Shown here piece by piece: positions 6,901 to 12,488 of a stretch of 12,537 nucleotides of DNA. A program made the translations under genes and the position numbers. The notes below the pieces were generated by a model that ran no database searches, had not been told where the DNA came from, and saw nothing but the letters and a program-made list of their open reading frames with translations. The DNA is from Nitrososphaeraceae archaeon (GTDB lineage: Archaea > Thermoproteota > Nitrososphaeria > Nitrososphaerales > Nitrososphaeraceae): positions 1 to 12,537 of the forward strand of contig JAICHH010000047.1 in NCBI GenBank assembly GCA_025922715.1, in the 5' to 3' direction. The first letter of the stretch is position 1; the number at the start of each line of letters is the position of its first letter.

Positions 6901-7224
6901 TTAATTGTAATCGACATAATATCGATATCGTCTTTCTACTTCTTTGTTATTTCCTGCACTAACTGAAGAGATTCCATATCTTATATTTTTTGAAATATAC
7001 TCTTTCAAGTAGTCTGAATGTTCATTATCAGGAAAACAAGATATTATCAAATTTTCAAATTTCTTTATAAATTCAACAACCTTTTCGTGATATTCTTGTT
7101 GCGAAGGTTTACGATTATTGGTTACTTTAAACCATACTGTAGCTGAAGGTGCAGCATATGTCTTTGCAACATCCTCTAATACTCTATCTAGCTCAAAGAA
7201 ATCTATATTTTTTAATTGATTCAT
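6901..7224 (-). CDS. Hypothetical protein, first gene of a two-gene operon
   Basis: This 107-residue soluble protein starts MNQLKNIDFFELDRVLEDVAK. It is predicted mostly helical: residues 4-22, 40-60 (SQQEYHEKVVEFIKKFENLII) and 67-80 (EHSDYLKEYISKNI), with a strand around ATVWFKV (28-34). The C-terminus is rich in Arg and Tyr (ERRYRYYVDYN). There is no membrane segment or metal motif, and I do not recognise it. A TATA box about 26 bases upstream implies a leaderless start. It lies immediately upstream of the membrane-anchored gene ending at 6279, so the two products probably work together. About 130 bases upstream is a second copy of the dyad found at the Lrp-GAF promoter. Confidence 0.65.
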   Translation of the reverse strand: MNQLKNIDFFELDRVLEDVAKTYAAPSATVWFKVTNNRKPSQQEYHEKVVEFIKKFENLIISCFPDNEHSDYLKEYISKNIRYGISSVSAGNNKEVERRYRYYVDYN

Positions 7225-7243
7225 AACTATACTACGTCATTTG

Positions 7244-7255
7244 TAATTATATTTT
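7244..7255 (-). promoter_or_regulatory. TATA box of the two-gene operon
   Basis: AAAATATAATTA on the minus strand is centred about 26 bases before ATG 7224, consistent with a leaderless mRNA. Confidence 0.45.
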
Positions 7256-7354
7256 CTACGGAAGTATTTTTGGTCTTTATTTTCCTTTTCGGAAACTATA
7301 TACAAGCATAATTTTATAATATGAATATGTTATTGTAATAGTCATCATTATAAT

Positions 7355-7368
7355 TTTCCGAATCAGAA
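7355..7368. promoter_or_regulatory. Candidate operator dyad, copy 2
   Basis: TTTCCGAATCAGAA, identical over 14 bases to 4987-5000, again after TATAATT. It is about 100 bases upstream of the operon TATA box at 7244-7255. Downstream on the plus strand is a TATA-like TTTATAAAAGG (near 7390-7400), so it could also serve a plus-strand transcript. Confidence 0.45.
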
Positions 7369-7548
7369 ATAACTAAATATTATCCCAATGATTTATAAAA
7401 GGCGATTGAAAGTCTTAGCCAATTCCTTCTTTTAAATAAATTAAATAAGACTTATATTTATTTAAATTTTATTAATTCGTTAATTTATTATGCATTTTAA
7501 TTTATGAATACAATAACTTTATAAATCATATTTTATAAATTAAATAGA

Positions 7549-7704
7549 CAGGGAGCAGATTTAGAAACCAAGATTGAAGAGTTACAGGATATAAATCAAG
7601 TGTTAAGAGAAAAAGATAAGATGAAAGAAGATGTGATTGCTAACTTGTCAGATAAACTAATTATGTTATCAGAAAGATTGGATGTAATAGAAAGATCAAA
7701 ATAA
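7549..7704 (+). pseudogene. C-terminal coiled-coil remnant, copy 1
   Basis: An open stretch to TAA 7702-7704 encodes a heptad-patterned coiled coil: QGADLETKIEELQDINQVL, then REKDKMKEDVIANLSDKL and IMLSERLDVIERSK. There is no plausible start codon or N-terminal domain; upstream the frame soon meets TAA. It therefore looks like the 3' end of a larger gene whose body is gone. A related fragment (ADLKTKIEELQIIKQSL) is found at 11633-11701. The parent family is not identifiable here. Such C-terminal coiled coils could belong to an integrase or other DNA-binding protein, but that is a guess. Confidence 0.5.
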
Positions 7705-7840
7705 CAGTTAGTTGATAAGCCATTACCCACTCTATTATTGAAATGAGCATATATTCGATAATAGTAGTAGAAGGTTATGGTAACGAAGTTGAACACTTCT
7801 TTGTATGAGAATTAATACATCAATATCATTTTAGATAATT

Positions 7841-7890
7841 TGTTTATTTACTAAGAATTAATTGTAAAGCCATAGCCTACTAAATAAACA
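7841..7890. repeat. Long inverted repeat (10-base perfect arms)
   Basis: TGTTTATTTA (7841-7850) and TAAATAAACA (7881-7890) enclose a 30-base loop. The loop contains AGCCATAGCCT, also present at about 1548-1558 in the left-hand repeat cluster. Nearby AGAAGGCCATG (near 7940) recalls the arms at 985-1020. The 7705-8061 gap holds no gene. Confidence 0.4.
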
Positions 7891-8070
7891 GAAATAGGAA
7901 CTTAACAGAGATCCATAATCCTCTTATTAGAAGCAATGTAGAAGGCCATGTTATGAATTATAACTACTATTGAATTCTATCCAACACACGGGTCAGACAT
8001 AATAGGAACAAATAGCAATGAAGGTATTAAACTATTTTATTATTATTTGATTAAATTGGTTAAGTATATA

Positions 8071-8080
8071 TCTATAATAT
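8071..8080 (+). promoter_or_regulatory. TATA region of the CorA-family gene
   Basis: TCTATAATAT lies in an AT-only stretch about 32 bases before TTG 8108. Confidence 0.4.
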
Positions 8081-8107
8081 ATATTCTCTAATGCTAAAAT
8101 AATTATA

Positions 8108-9139
8108 TTGCAAAAATCTATTATATGCTATAATAACTATGAAATAAAAGAAGTCAATCAAGAAAAAATCTCGAAAGATATGGTTAATAATAAATATAAC
8201 CTTTGGATTGATATAACTAAGTATAATTCTTCTGATCTTCATCAATTACAACAAATATTTAATTTAGATATTGATACAATAGATAAGGTTGAAACTAATT
8301 CTAAAAAACCTCAGATTATGATAAGCAGTAATAATCAAAAATTTACTATTCTTCTTGATTTAAGATATAAAAACTTGCAAAGTTTAGAAACATATCCAAT
8401 ATACTTTTTTGTTGGTGAACGATGGCTAATAACAATTCATTCTGAAAATGTAGACCTTATATCTCGAGGAAGACGGATGTTTTTGAAAAATAACAAAATT
8501 TTAAACTATACTATTGATGCATTATATTATAGCATAATCACTACCATAATAGATACCTATGAACAACTCGTTACTGCAATAGAACTCAAATTATTAGATT
8601 TTGAAAAGGATGCATCACTTAGACCATCAAGGAATACATTAACTCAATTAGACCTGGTATCAAAACAATCCATAATCGTAAGAAGACATTTCTGGCATGC
8701 CAGAGATATTATAAATTATTTAAGTAAAATGGAGCAAGATAAAGAAGATATAAAATTTCTTAGTATAGTATATGATAGCATTAATCAATTAATAGATATG
8801 GTTGAATCTTATAGAGATACAATAAATTCAACAAGAGAAGTATTTTCTTCAAGTATTTCTTTACAATTAGATGAGACAATGAAAATATTGACAATATTTT
8901 CTACTATTGTATTACCATTGACGCTTATTATAAGTATATTTAGTTTGCAAGGATTTGATTTGAATAATATTACTATGATTCCTAAAGATTTCGATTTGTT
9001 ATTGGTAGTTATGGGTACAATTACAGGCATAACTTTATTATTTTTTTGGAAAAAAAAATGGATATTACCTGAATTTCGTAAACTTGATAATAGTAGTAGC
9101 AATAATGAAAAAGAAGATAATAATAGAGAAAAAAAATAA
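8108..9139 (+). CDS. corA: CorA-family divalent cation transporter with altered GMN signature
   Basis: This 343-residue protein has the CorA layout. A soluble alpha/beta N-domain contains IYFFVGERWLITIHSE (residues 98-113). Long stalk helices follow (about 140-260: DTYEQLVTAIELKLLDFEKD, RHFWHARDIINYL, DMVESYRDTINSTREVFSSS). Two C-terminal membrane helices come last (about 258-282 and 296-314), then a basic WKKKW and an Asn/Glu/Lys-rich tail. CorA pentamers pass Mg2+ or other divalent ions through TM1, which normally ends in YGMNF. Here TMKILTIFSTIVLPLTLI aligns well, but the end reads SIFSLQGF, so Gly-Met-Asn is replaced by Ser-Leu-Gln (279-281). Family membership is clear; substrate and transport activity are not. 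The only start fitting the TATA box is TTG 8108; the next in-frame ATG (Met25) would cut the N-domain. The gene is solitary. Confidence 0.85.
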   Translation: MQKSIICYNNYEIKEVNQEKISKDMVNNKYNLWIDITKYNSSDLHQLQQIFNLDIDTIDKVETNSKKPQIMISSNNQKFTILLDLRYKNLQSLETYPIYFFVGERWLITIHSENVDLISRGRRMFLKNNKILNYTIDALYYSIITTIIDTYEQLVTAIELKLLDFEKDASLRPSRNTLTQLDLVSKQSIIVRRHFWHARDIINYLSKMEQDKEDIKFLSIVYDSINQLIDMVESYRDTINSTREVFSSSISLQLDETMKILTIFSTIVLPLTLIISIFSLQGFDLNNITMIPKDFDLLLVVMGTITGITLLFFWKKKWILPEFRKLDNSSSNNEKEDNNREKK

Positions 9140-9162
9140 AAATCAAGAAATTGAAATGGAAA

Positions 9163-9186
9163 ACTAATAGTGATACTAATAGTGAT
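9163..9186. repeat. Perfect tandem 12-mer after CorA
   Basis: ACTAATAGTGAT occurs twice in a row. In the -1 frame relative to CorA it reads TNSDTNSD, inside an open stretch that ends at TAA 9229-9231 (see the finding on the A8 tract). Confidence 0.6.
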
Positions 9187-9428
9187 AAGGATTATGATTA
9201 CGGTGCTGATGGTGAAATGAGGCAAAATTAAAATGAATGTAATTTTTATTCATCTTTTTACAATCATAATCTTGGAGTAGATTTTTTGGAAAGTACAAAT
9301 CTCTTTTTAATTATTCCTTTTTGCCATTTTACATAATTTTGGAAGGTAACTTAATTGTTAATGTCTTTATTGTTGGATCAACATAAAAAATTATTCAAGT
9401 ATTTATATCTGTAAAATCATCCTAAATC

Positions 9429-9435
9429 TTTATAA
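9429..9435 (+). promoter_or_regulatory. TATA box of the candidate structured RNA
   Basis: A TTTATAAC-like box lies about 25 bases before the first G+C-rich hairpin at 9456, with no coding start downstream. Confidence 0.4.
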
Positions 9436-9455
9436 CTAATATTGAATTTCTTTTG

Positions 9456-9589
9456 GTGCCAATGGCACATCTTCCGGAGAATCTTATCATCATATCATAT
9501 ATCCATAACATATGATTGAAATTCTCATCAATTCTCCGGAGGTTTAATTAATTATATTTCATGAATTGAAATCTGGTTGATCCGTTTTT
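9456..9589 (+). ncRNA. Candidate structured non-coding RNA (three stem-loops)
   Basis: No ORF is present. In order: a hairpin GTGCC-AAT-GGCAC (9456-9468); an outer stem pairing 9471-9482 (CTTCCGGAGAAT) with 9531-9542 (ATTCTCCGGAGG), 12 pairs of which one is a U-G wobble valid only in a plus-strand transcript; inside it ATCATAT/ATATGAT (9494-9500 with 9510-9516); a further ATTTCA/TGAAAT hairpin (9556-9572); and a T5 run at 9585-9589. A TATA box lies about 25 bases before the first stem. G+C-rich pairing stems in a very AT-rich intergenic region are typical of archaeal structured RNAs. I recognise no known family. A decayed mobile-element end or protein operator is the alternative. Confidence 0.4.
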
Positions 9590-9604
9590 GACCTTTGCTC
9601 CTTT

Positions 9605-9745
9605 CTAATTATTATCCTCTATTATCTCAGAACATATTAAACAAATTTTTCTTCTACGATTTATAGGACTTGATATAATAAGATGCAAACCACCATTTAG
9701 TCCATTACTTTCAGAACATATGATCTCATTTTTATATTCTTTCAT
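9605..9745 (-). CDS. Small cysteine-containing protein, zinc-ribbon-like
   Basis: ATG at 9745 opens 46 codons to TAG at 9605. The peptide starts MKEYKNEIICSESNG and ends KICLICSEIIEDNN. It has one CxxC knuckle (Cys35, Cys38) plus Cys10 in an ICSES context that could be a degraded first knuckle (CSEC). Such tiny zinc ribbons are common in thaumarchaea. Just upstream an open stretch of about 23 codons (IIVAVVQSEVDDEGNEIKK) ends in TGA overlapping this ATG, either a translationally coupled short ORF or the N-terminal part of the same gene after a frameshift. It is probably real or recently decayed; the function is unknown. Confidence 0.35.
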   Translation of the reverse strand: MKEYKNEIICSESNGLNGGLHLIISSPINRRRKICLICSEIIEDNN

Positions 9746-9855
9746 TTCTTAATCTCATTCCCTTCGTCGTCTACTTCAGATTGGACAACCGCCACTATAA
9801 TTTTATCGAAATATTAAAGTCTCTATTTATTGTGATTCTATTACAATAATATCCT

Positions 9856-10325
9856 TTAGTTGGTTATTTTTATTGAATTTATCATTTGAATTGCATTCTG
9901 TTCTAGATCATCAAATTTATCTCCGGGAGCAGTAAATGTTACTATCCAAAGTTCGTCTCCTATCTTAGCATTGACCATCAAAAAGTAAGTTCTAGGATAA
10001 GTATCAAAGTAAGATTTTGGTTCAGAAAAAATGAAACTACAGGTATCATACCCATGAATAGCCATTTTTTCACATTCAATTCCTTCTTCTAATTGTTTAT
10101 CTTTGTATTTATTACCACTAATATAATTCGGTAAACTAATTCAGTTGTTTCTTTGATCAAAAGATTGGGTGTTGGATCTTTGATAACTCCTATTGTCACA
10201 CCAACATCATTACCACCTGTCTCTTTATCTGCAAAACTTACTTCTATTTCATCAAATCTGTTTCTATCAGGAATGGCAATCCATAATGATGAATCATATT
10301 CTTATCTATCCAATTTTCCTTTTAT
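9856..10325 (-). pseudogene. PsbP-like domain protein, frameshifted and N-terminally decayed
   Basis: The 3' part is a clean 69-codon frame (10065 down to 9856) with YFDTYPRTYFLMVNAKIGDE, LWIVTFTAPGDKFDDLEQNA and a terminal IQMINSIKI. This is the end of the PsbP/MOG1-like fold found in many archaeal secreted proteins. The frame extends upstream past Met1 (QLEEGIECEKM) to about 10130. It then shifts to another frame, which encodes EYDSSLWIAIPDRNRFDEIEV through PTPNLLIKETTEL (10301 to about 10140) and begins after a TAA at 10304-10302. A third frame supplies KENWIDKN (about 10321-10300), matching the usual 'YPxNW' entry of the domain. At least two frameshifts and the missing signal peptide make this a pseudogene. 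The family call rests on pattern recognition only. Confidence 0.55.
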
Positions 10326-10346
10326 TGATGGTTATGATATCCATCG

Positions 10347-10460
10347 ATGTTGATACATCATTTGATTTTCAAACTACTTATGCAGAATTATTATCAAGGA
10401 GAATCATTGTGGAGTCTAGGCAAATCCATGCCTACACCTAGAACAGAGATAGCAGTTTGA
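10347..10460 (+). pseudogene. Truncated, inverted second copy of a Kelch gene start
   Basis: An ATG at 10347 opens 37 codons to TGA 10458. The C-terminal half reads ESLWSLGKSMPTPRTEIAV, nearly identical to residues 37-55 of the Kelch protein encoded on the opposite strand at 10581-11564 (ESIWSIGKSMPTPRTEVTA). The upstream part is hydrophobic (MLIHHLIFKLLM), possibly a decayed signal peptide. After the stop no Kelch repeat follows; the sequence becomes A/T-only. It overlaps the N-terminal end of the PsbP-like pseudogene on the other strand. The two Kelch starts are inverted relative to each other, pointing to an old paralogue or inverted duplication. Confidence 0.55.
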
Positions 10461-10580
10461 ATGATAAAAGTGTAGGGATAATAATTTATTATTAATCAAT
10501 ATTTTACCTAATTATTAGGATTACCTTTTTCAAGGATTAACTTTTCAAATAATCATATAATTAGAAAGTACAAGAGATTT

Positions 10581-11564
10581 TTATTCTCTAGTATTGAAAA
10601 TTTCATTAACATTAGTCACGCTCAATCCAGGTTCAGGTCCTCCACCTATTACATATATTTTATCATTAACAGAAGATGCCGACAATCCATGACGAGCAGT
10701 AGGCAAAGGTTCTTTAGATTGCCATTTGTTATCTTTAACATTATATTTTTCATTCTTGTTATATGTTTTAGTAATATCTTCTCCTCCAAATACATAGATA
10801 GTATTATTGATTGATGCTGCACTAATTCCACTTCTTTCTGAGGGCATTGGGTCAAGTGTCATCCATTTATCCATTTTAGGATCATACATCTCATTAACAT
10901 TCACATTGGTAATGGGTAAAGATCCTTCTATTCTTCCCCCAATTACGTACACATTTCCATCAACAACTGCAGATGCAACATGATGTCTTGCAGTAGGCAT
11001 TGGTGATTTTGATATCCAGGTCCTTGCTTTTGAATTGTATGCTTCATTAGTATCCATTATTCCATTTTCCCCTTCCCCTCCAATGGCGTAAAGTATTCCA
11101 TCTATAAATACGGCTGTTAATGCACCTCTAGCAGTAGGCATAGGAAATCCCTCAGTCCAAGTATCATTTTTGGGATCATAAATATATAATTTATCTGAAG
11201 GCAGCCAATTATTATTTGTATATCCTCCTATAACATATACACTGCCATTAAATGTTGTTGCGGCCGTATGATGAACAGGTTGTGGTAAAGGTGCTATTGT
11301 GTTCCAAGAATCATTCTTAATATTATAAACTTCTACAGTATCTAGTACTTTGCCAGATTTGTCAAAACCACCTATGACATAAATATTATCACTAATGATA
11401 GTAGCAGTAACTTCTGTTCTAGGTGTAGGCATAGATTTTCCAATGGACCAGATAGATTCAGCAGTTTCTGTAAATACTTGTTGTTGTATTTGTCCAAACA
11501 TTGACAGAATCGAAAAAAACAACAGTAAAGGTAAAACTGATAATATAAATAAAGTATATTTCAT
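10581..11564 (-). CDS. Secreted Kelch-repeat beta-propeller protein
   Basis: This is a 327-residue protein. Residues 1-24 form a signal peptide or anchor (MKYTLFILSVLPLLLFFSIL). Six Kelch repeats follow, each with Trp, a P-x-P-T-x-R or similar turn, and a Y-V/A-I/F-GG pair. The GG pairs are at about residues 65, 113, 162, 209, 260 and 307, 47-51 residues apart, which gives one complete six-bladed propeller. The blade cores IYVIGGFD, VYVIGGYT, LYAIGGEG, VYVIGGRI, IYVFGGED and IYVIGGGP are well conserved. Propellers of this type bind proteins or glycans; here it is probably outside the membrane, partner unknown. Start ATG 11564 is the only one giving the signal peptide. A TATA-like CTTATTTAC lies about 28 bases upstream. 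A decayed relative lies inverted at 10347-10460. Confidence 0.88.
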   Translation of the reverse strand: MKYTLFILSVLPLLLFFSILSMFGQIQQQVFTETAESIWSIGKSMPTPRTEVTATIISDNIYVIGGFDKSGKVLDTVEVYNIKNDSWNTIAPLPQPVHHTAATTFNGSVYVIGGYTNNNWLPSDKLYIYDPKNDTWTEGFPMPTARGALTAVFIDGILYAIGGEGENGIMDTNEAYNSKARTWISKSPMPTARHHVASAVVDGNVYVIGGRIEGSLPITNVNVNEMYDPKMDKWMTLDPMPSERSGISAASINNTIYVFGGEDITKTYNKNEKYNVKDNKWQSKEPLPTARHGLSASSVNDKIYVIGGGPEPGLSVTNVNEIFNTRE

Positions 11565-11632
11565 ATGAAAATATAATTTTCTTCAGTAAATAAGATTATC
11601 TTTCTAATGTAATATTTCTAAATGTTCCATAG

Positions 11633-11701
11633 TTGGAAAGGGAATGGGCAGACTTGAAAACTAAAATAGAAGAGTTACAGATAATAAAGCAATCATTATG
11701 A
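11633..11701 (+). pseudogene. Coiled-coil remnant, copy 2
   Basis: Between TAG (11630-11632) and TGA (11699-11701) the frame encodes LEREWADLKTKIEELQ plus IIKQSL. This aligns with the fragment at 7549-7704 (ADLETKIEELQDINQVL). The TGA stands where copy 1 has AGA (Arg), so a single base change may have ended the frame; beyond it the resemblance is lost. It has no start codon and no N-terminal domain. It confirms that the parent gene family existed in several copies. Confidence 0.45.
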
Positions 11702-11796
11702 GAGCCCTTGTTCTCACGTCTGTCTTTCGCTTGCTCTTGTTATTCAACTACTTCACCAGTTATTATTTGATTTATATGATATATACTGATCATTTA
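11702..11796. other. Gap between coiled-coil remnant and AGATAT cluster
   Basis: The first part (about 11700-11760) is visibly richer in G+C than its surroundings. It has no clear ORF, no tRNA cloverleaf that I can draw and no clear dyad. Origin unknown. Confidence 0.3.
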
Positions 11797-11842
11797 AGAT
11801 ATGAATATATCTTTTATAATATTTTTAGATATGAAAAGATAT
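11797..11842. promoter_or_regulatory. AGATAT repeat cluster, candidate operator of the AbrB-like gene
   Basis: AGATATGAATATATCT (11797-11812) is an inverted repeat of AGATAT. AGATATGAA recurs at 11827, exactly 30 bases after the first copy, followed by another AGATAT at 11837. The cluster ends about 20 bases upstream of the TATA box, a typical place for an operator or activator site. Control by the AbrB-like product is an inference. Confidence 0.4.
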
Positions 11843-11861
11843 ATTAATATACAAGACAAGC

Positions 11862-11869
11862 ATATAAAG
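11862..11869 (+). promoter_or_regulatory. TATA box of the AbrB-like/zinc-finger operon
   Basis: ATATAAAG is centred about 26 bases before ATG 11892, consistent with a leaderless transcript. Confidence 0.5.
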
Positions 11870-11891
11870 ATACGTGGGTATACAATATGAT

Positions 11892-12041
11892 ATGACTGTA
11901 TCAGAAATTAAGTTTATTTCATCAATAGGTACTTTAGGTCAAGACCGAATGATAATCAATATCCCTAAAAAATACCATAGACTAGCAAAAGAGATGAAAG
12001 GAAAAGAAGTAATTGTGTTCATAAAAGAGGCATTAGAATAA
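11892..12041 (+). CDS. Small AbrB/SpoVT-like (swapped-hairpin) DNA-binding protein
   Basis: ATG 11892 opens 49 codons to TAA 12039. The product runs KFISSIGTLGQDRMIINIPK, then KYHRLAKEMKGKEVIVFIKE. This has the strand-turn-strand, short helix and final strand order of the AbrB swapped-hairpin domain: S-x-G-x-x-x-x-x-R-x-I-x-I-P-K, a helix ending before the K-G-K-x-V turn, and VIVFIKE. It is slightly shorter than bacterial AbrB N-domains but typical of the minimal archaeal versions, which act as dimeric DNA-binding transcription regulators or antitoxins. It lies six bases before the zinc-finger gene, so the two form one operon. The TATA box at -26 supports this start; an upstream ATG at 11887 meets TGA at once. 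Repeated AGATAT elements upstream may be its own operator. Confidence 0.65.
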   Translation: MTVSEIKFISSIGTLGQDRMIINIPKKYHRLAKEMKGKEVIVFIKEALE

Positions 12042-12047
12042 CAAGAT

Positions 12048-12272
12048 ATGAGATGTCAAGATTATACTGATGATTATAATGCTAGAAGATGTAAAAGGAC
12101 AGCAAGTAAAATAGCAATAGTAAAACAGACCATTAATGAAAAACAATCAAAACTATGGATATGTGATGACTGTTTTAACGAAAAAATGTATAGTAATCAG
12201 GTGTTTAAGAAAGATCTTATTCAAGTAACAGAATTAAATAAAAATATAAATGAGTTTTTCTTCCAATCTTAA
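12048..12272 (+). CDS. Small four-cysteine zinc-finger protein
   Basis: This 74-residue basic protein has four cysteines placed like a zinc site: Cys3 and Cys15 (MRCQDY, ARRCKRTASK) and a CxxC knuckle at Cys39/Cys42 (LWICDDCFNEKM). The middle IAIVKQTINEKQSK is probably a beta-hairpin, and the C-terminal 25 residues are helical or disordered. The layout resembles a treble-clef finger, which usually binds nucleic acid or protein. There is no membrane segment. It follows the AbrB-like gene by six bases and lacks its own TATA box, so it is co-transcribed. The pair could be a regulator with a partner protein. A toxin-antitoxin arrangement is possible from gene size and order, but nothing in the sequence shows toxicity. 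Family not identified. Confidence 0.7.
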   Translation: MRCQDYTDDYNARRCKRTASKIAIVKQTINEKQSKLWICDDCFNEKMYSNQVFKKDLIQVTELNKNINEFFFQS

Positions 12273-12410
12273 TTCAAAACCTTGTGCCTATGGTTGTAAT
12301 ATCCAGATTTTCTAGAATACTTTAGTAAATAAGCAAACATTGGGAGGTTTCCTCAAAGAAAAAGCATATTTGTCCAAATAGATTAAATAATATTTATAAT
12401 AATACTAATA

Positions 12411-12488
12411 ATGAGACCCGAAGTAATATCACTTCCACCATCAACAAGTTTTTATACATTAGTATGGTTTTCACAAAAATTCAAATAA
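12411..12488 (+). CDS. Very short ORF, possible gene start or remnant
   Basis: ATG 12411 gives 25 codons (MRPEVISLPPSTSFYTLVWF, then SQKFK) to TAA 12486. A TATA-like ATATTTATAAT lies about 20 bases upstream, slightly too close for the ATG. After the stop the same frame continues open to the window edge through ATG 12495. It may be a remnant or the front of a gene continuing beyond the edge. Confidence 0.2.
   Translation: MRPEVISLPPSTSFYTLVWFSQKFK

Noticed and set aside
7596..7796. 66-codon minus-strand open frame.
   Set aside because: It is antisense to the coiled-coil remnant and has an artificial low-complexity composition.
8809..9225. 138-codon minus-strand open frame over the end of CorA, very rich in Ile, Leu, Ser and Phe.
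   Set aside because: It is the antisense shadow of the CorA membrane helices and the Asn/Lys-rich tail; the composition follows from that.
9572..9584. TCTGGTTGATCC resembles the conserved start of archaeal 16S rRNA (TCYGGTTGATCC).
   Set aside because: The match ends after 12 bases, followed by GTTTTTGACC where rRNA should read TGCCGG, and no downstream rRNA sequence exists. Taken as coincidence or at most a tiny fragment.
10153..10441. Plus-strand open frames of 66 and 82 codons.
   Set aside because: The first, and most of the second, are antisense to the PsbP-like pseudogene, with no family features and unlikely composition. Only the separate frame carrying the Kelch-like string is kept.
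11702..11760. G+C-richer patch checked for a tRNA or tRNA fragment.
   Set aside because: No cloverleaf, no TTCRANNC T-loop and no anticodon arm could be drawn.
11892..12272. Calling the AbrB-like/zinc-finger pair a toxin-antitoxin system.
   Set aside because: Gene size and order fit, but the second protein has no recognised toxin motif, so only a regulator pair is supported.
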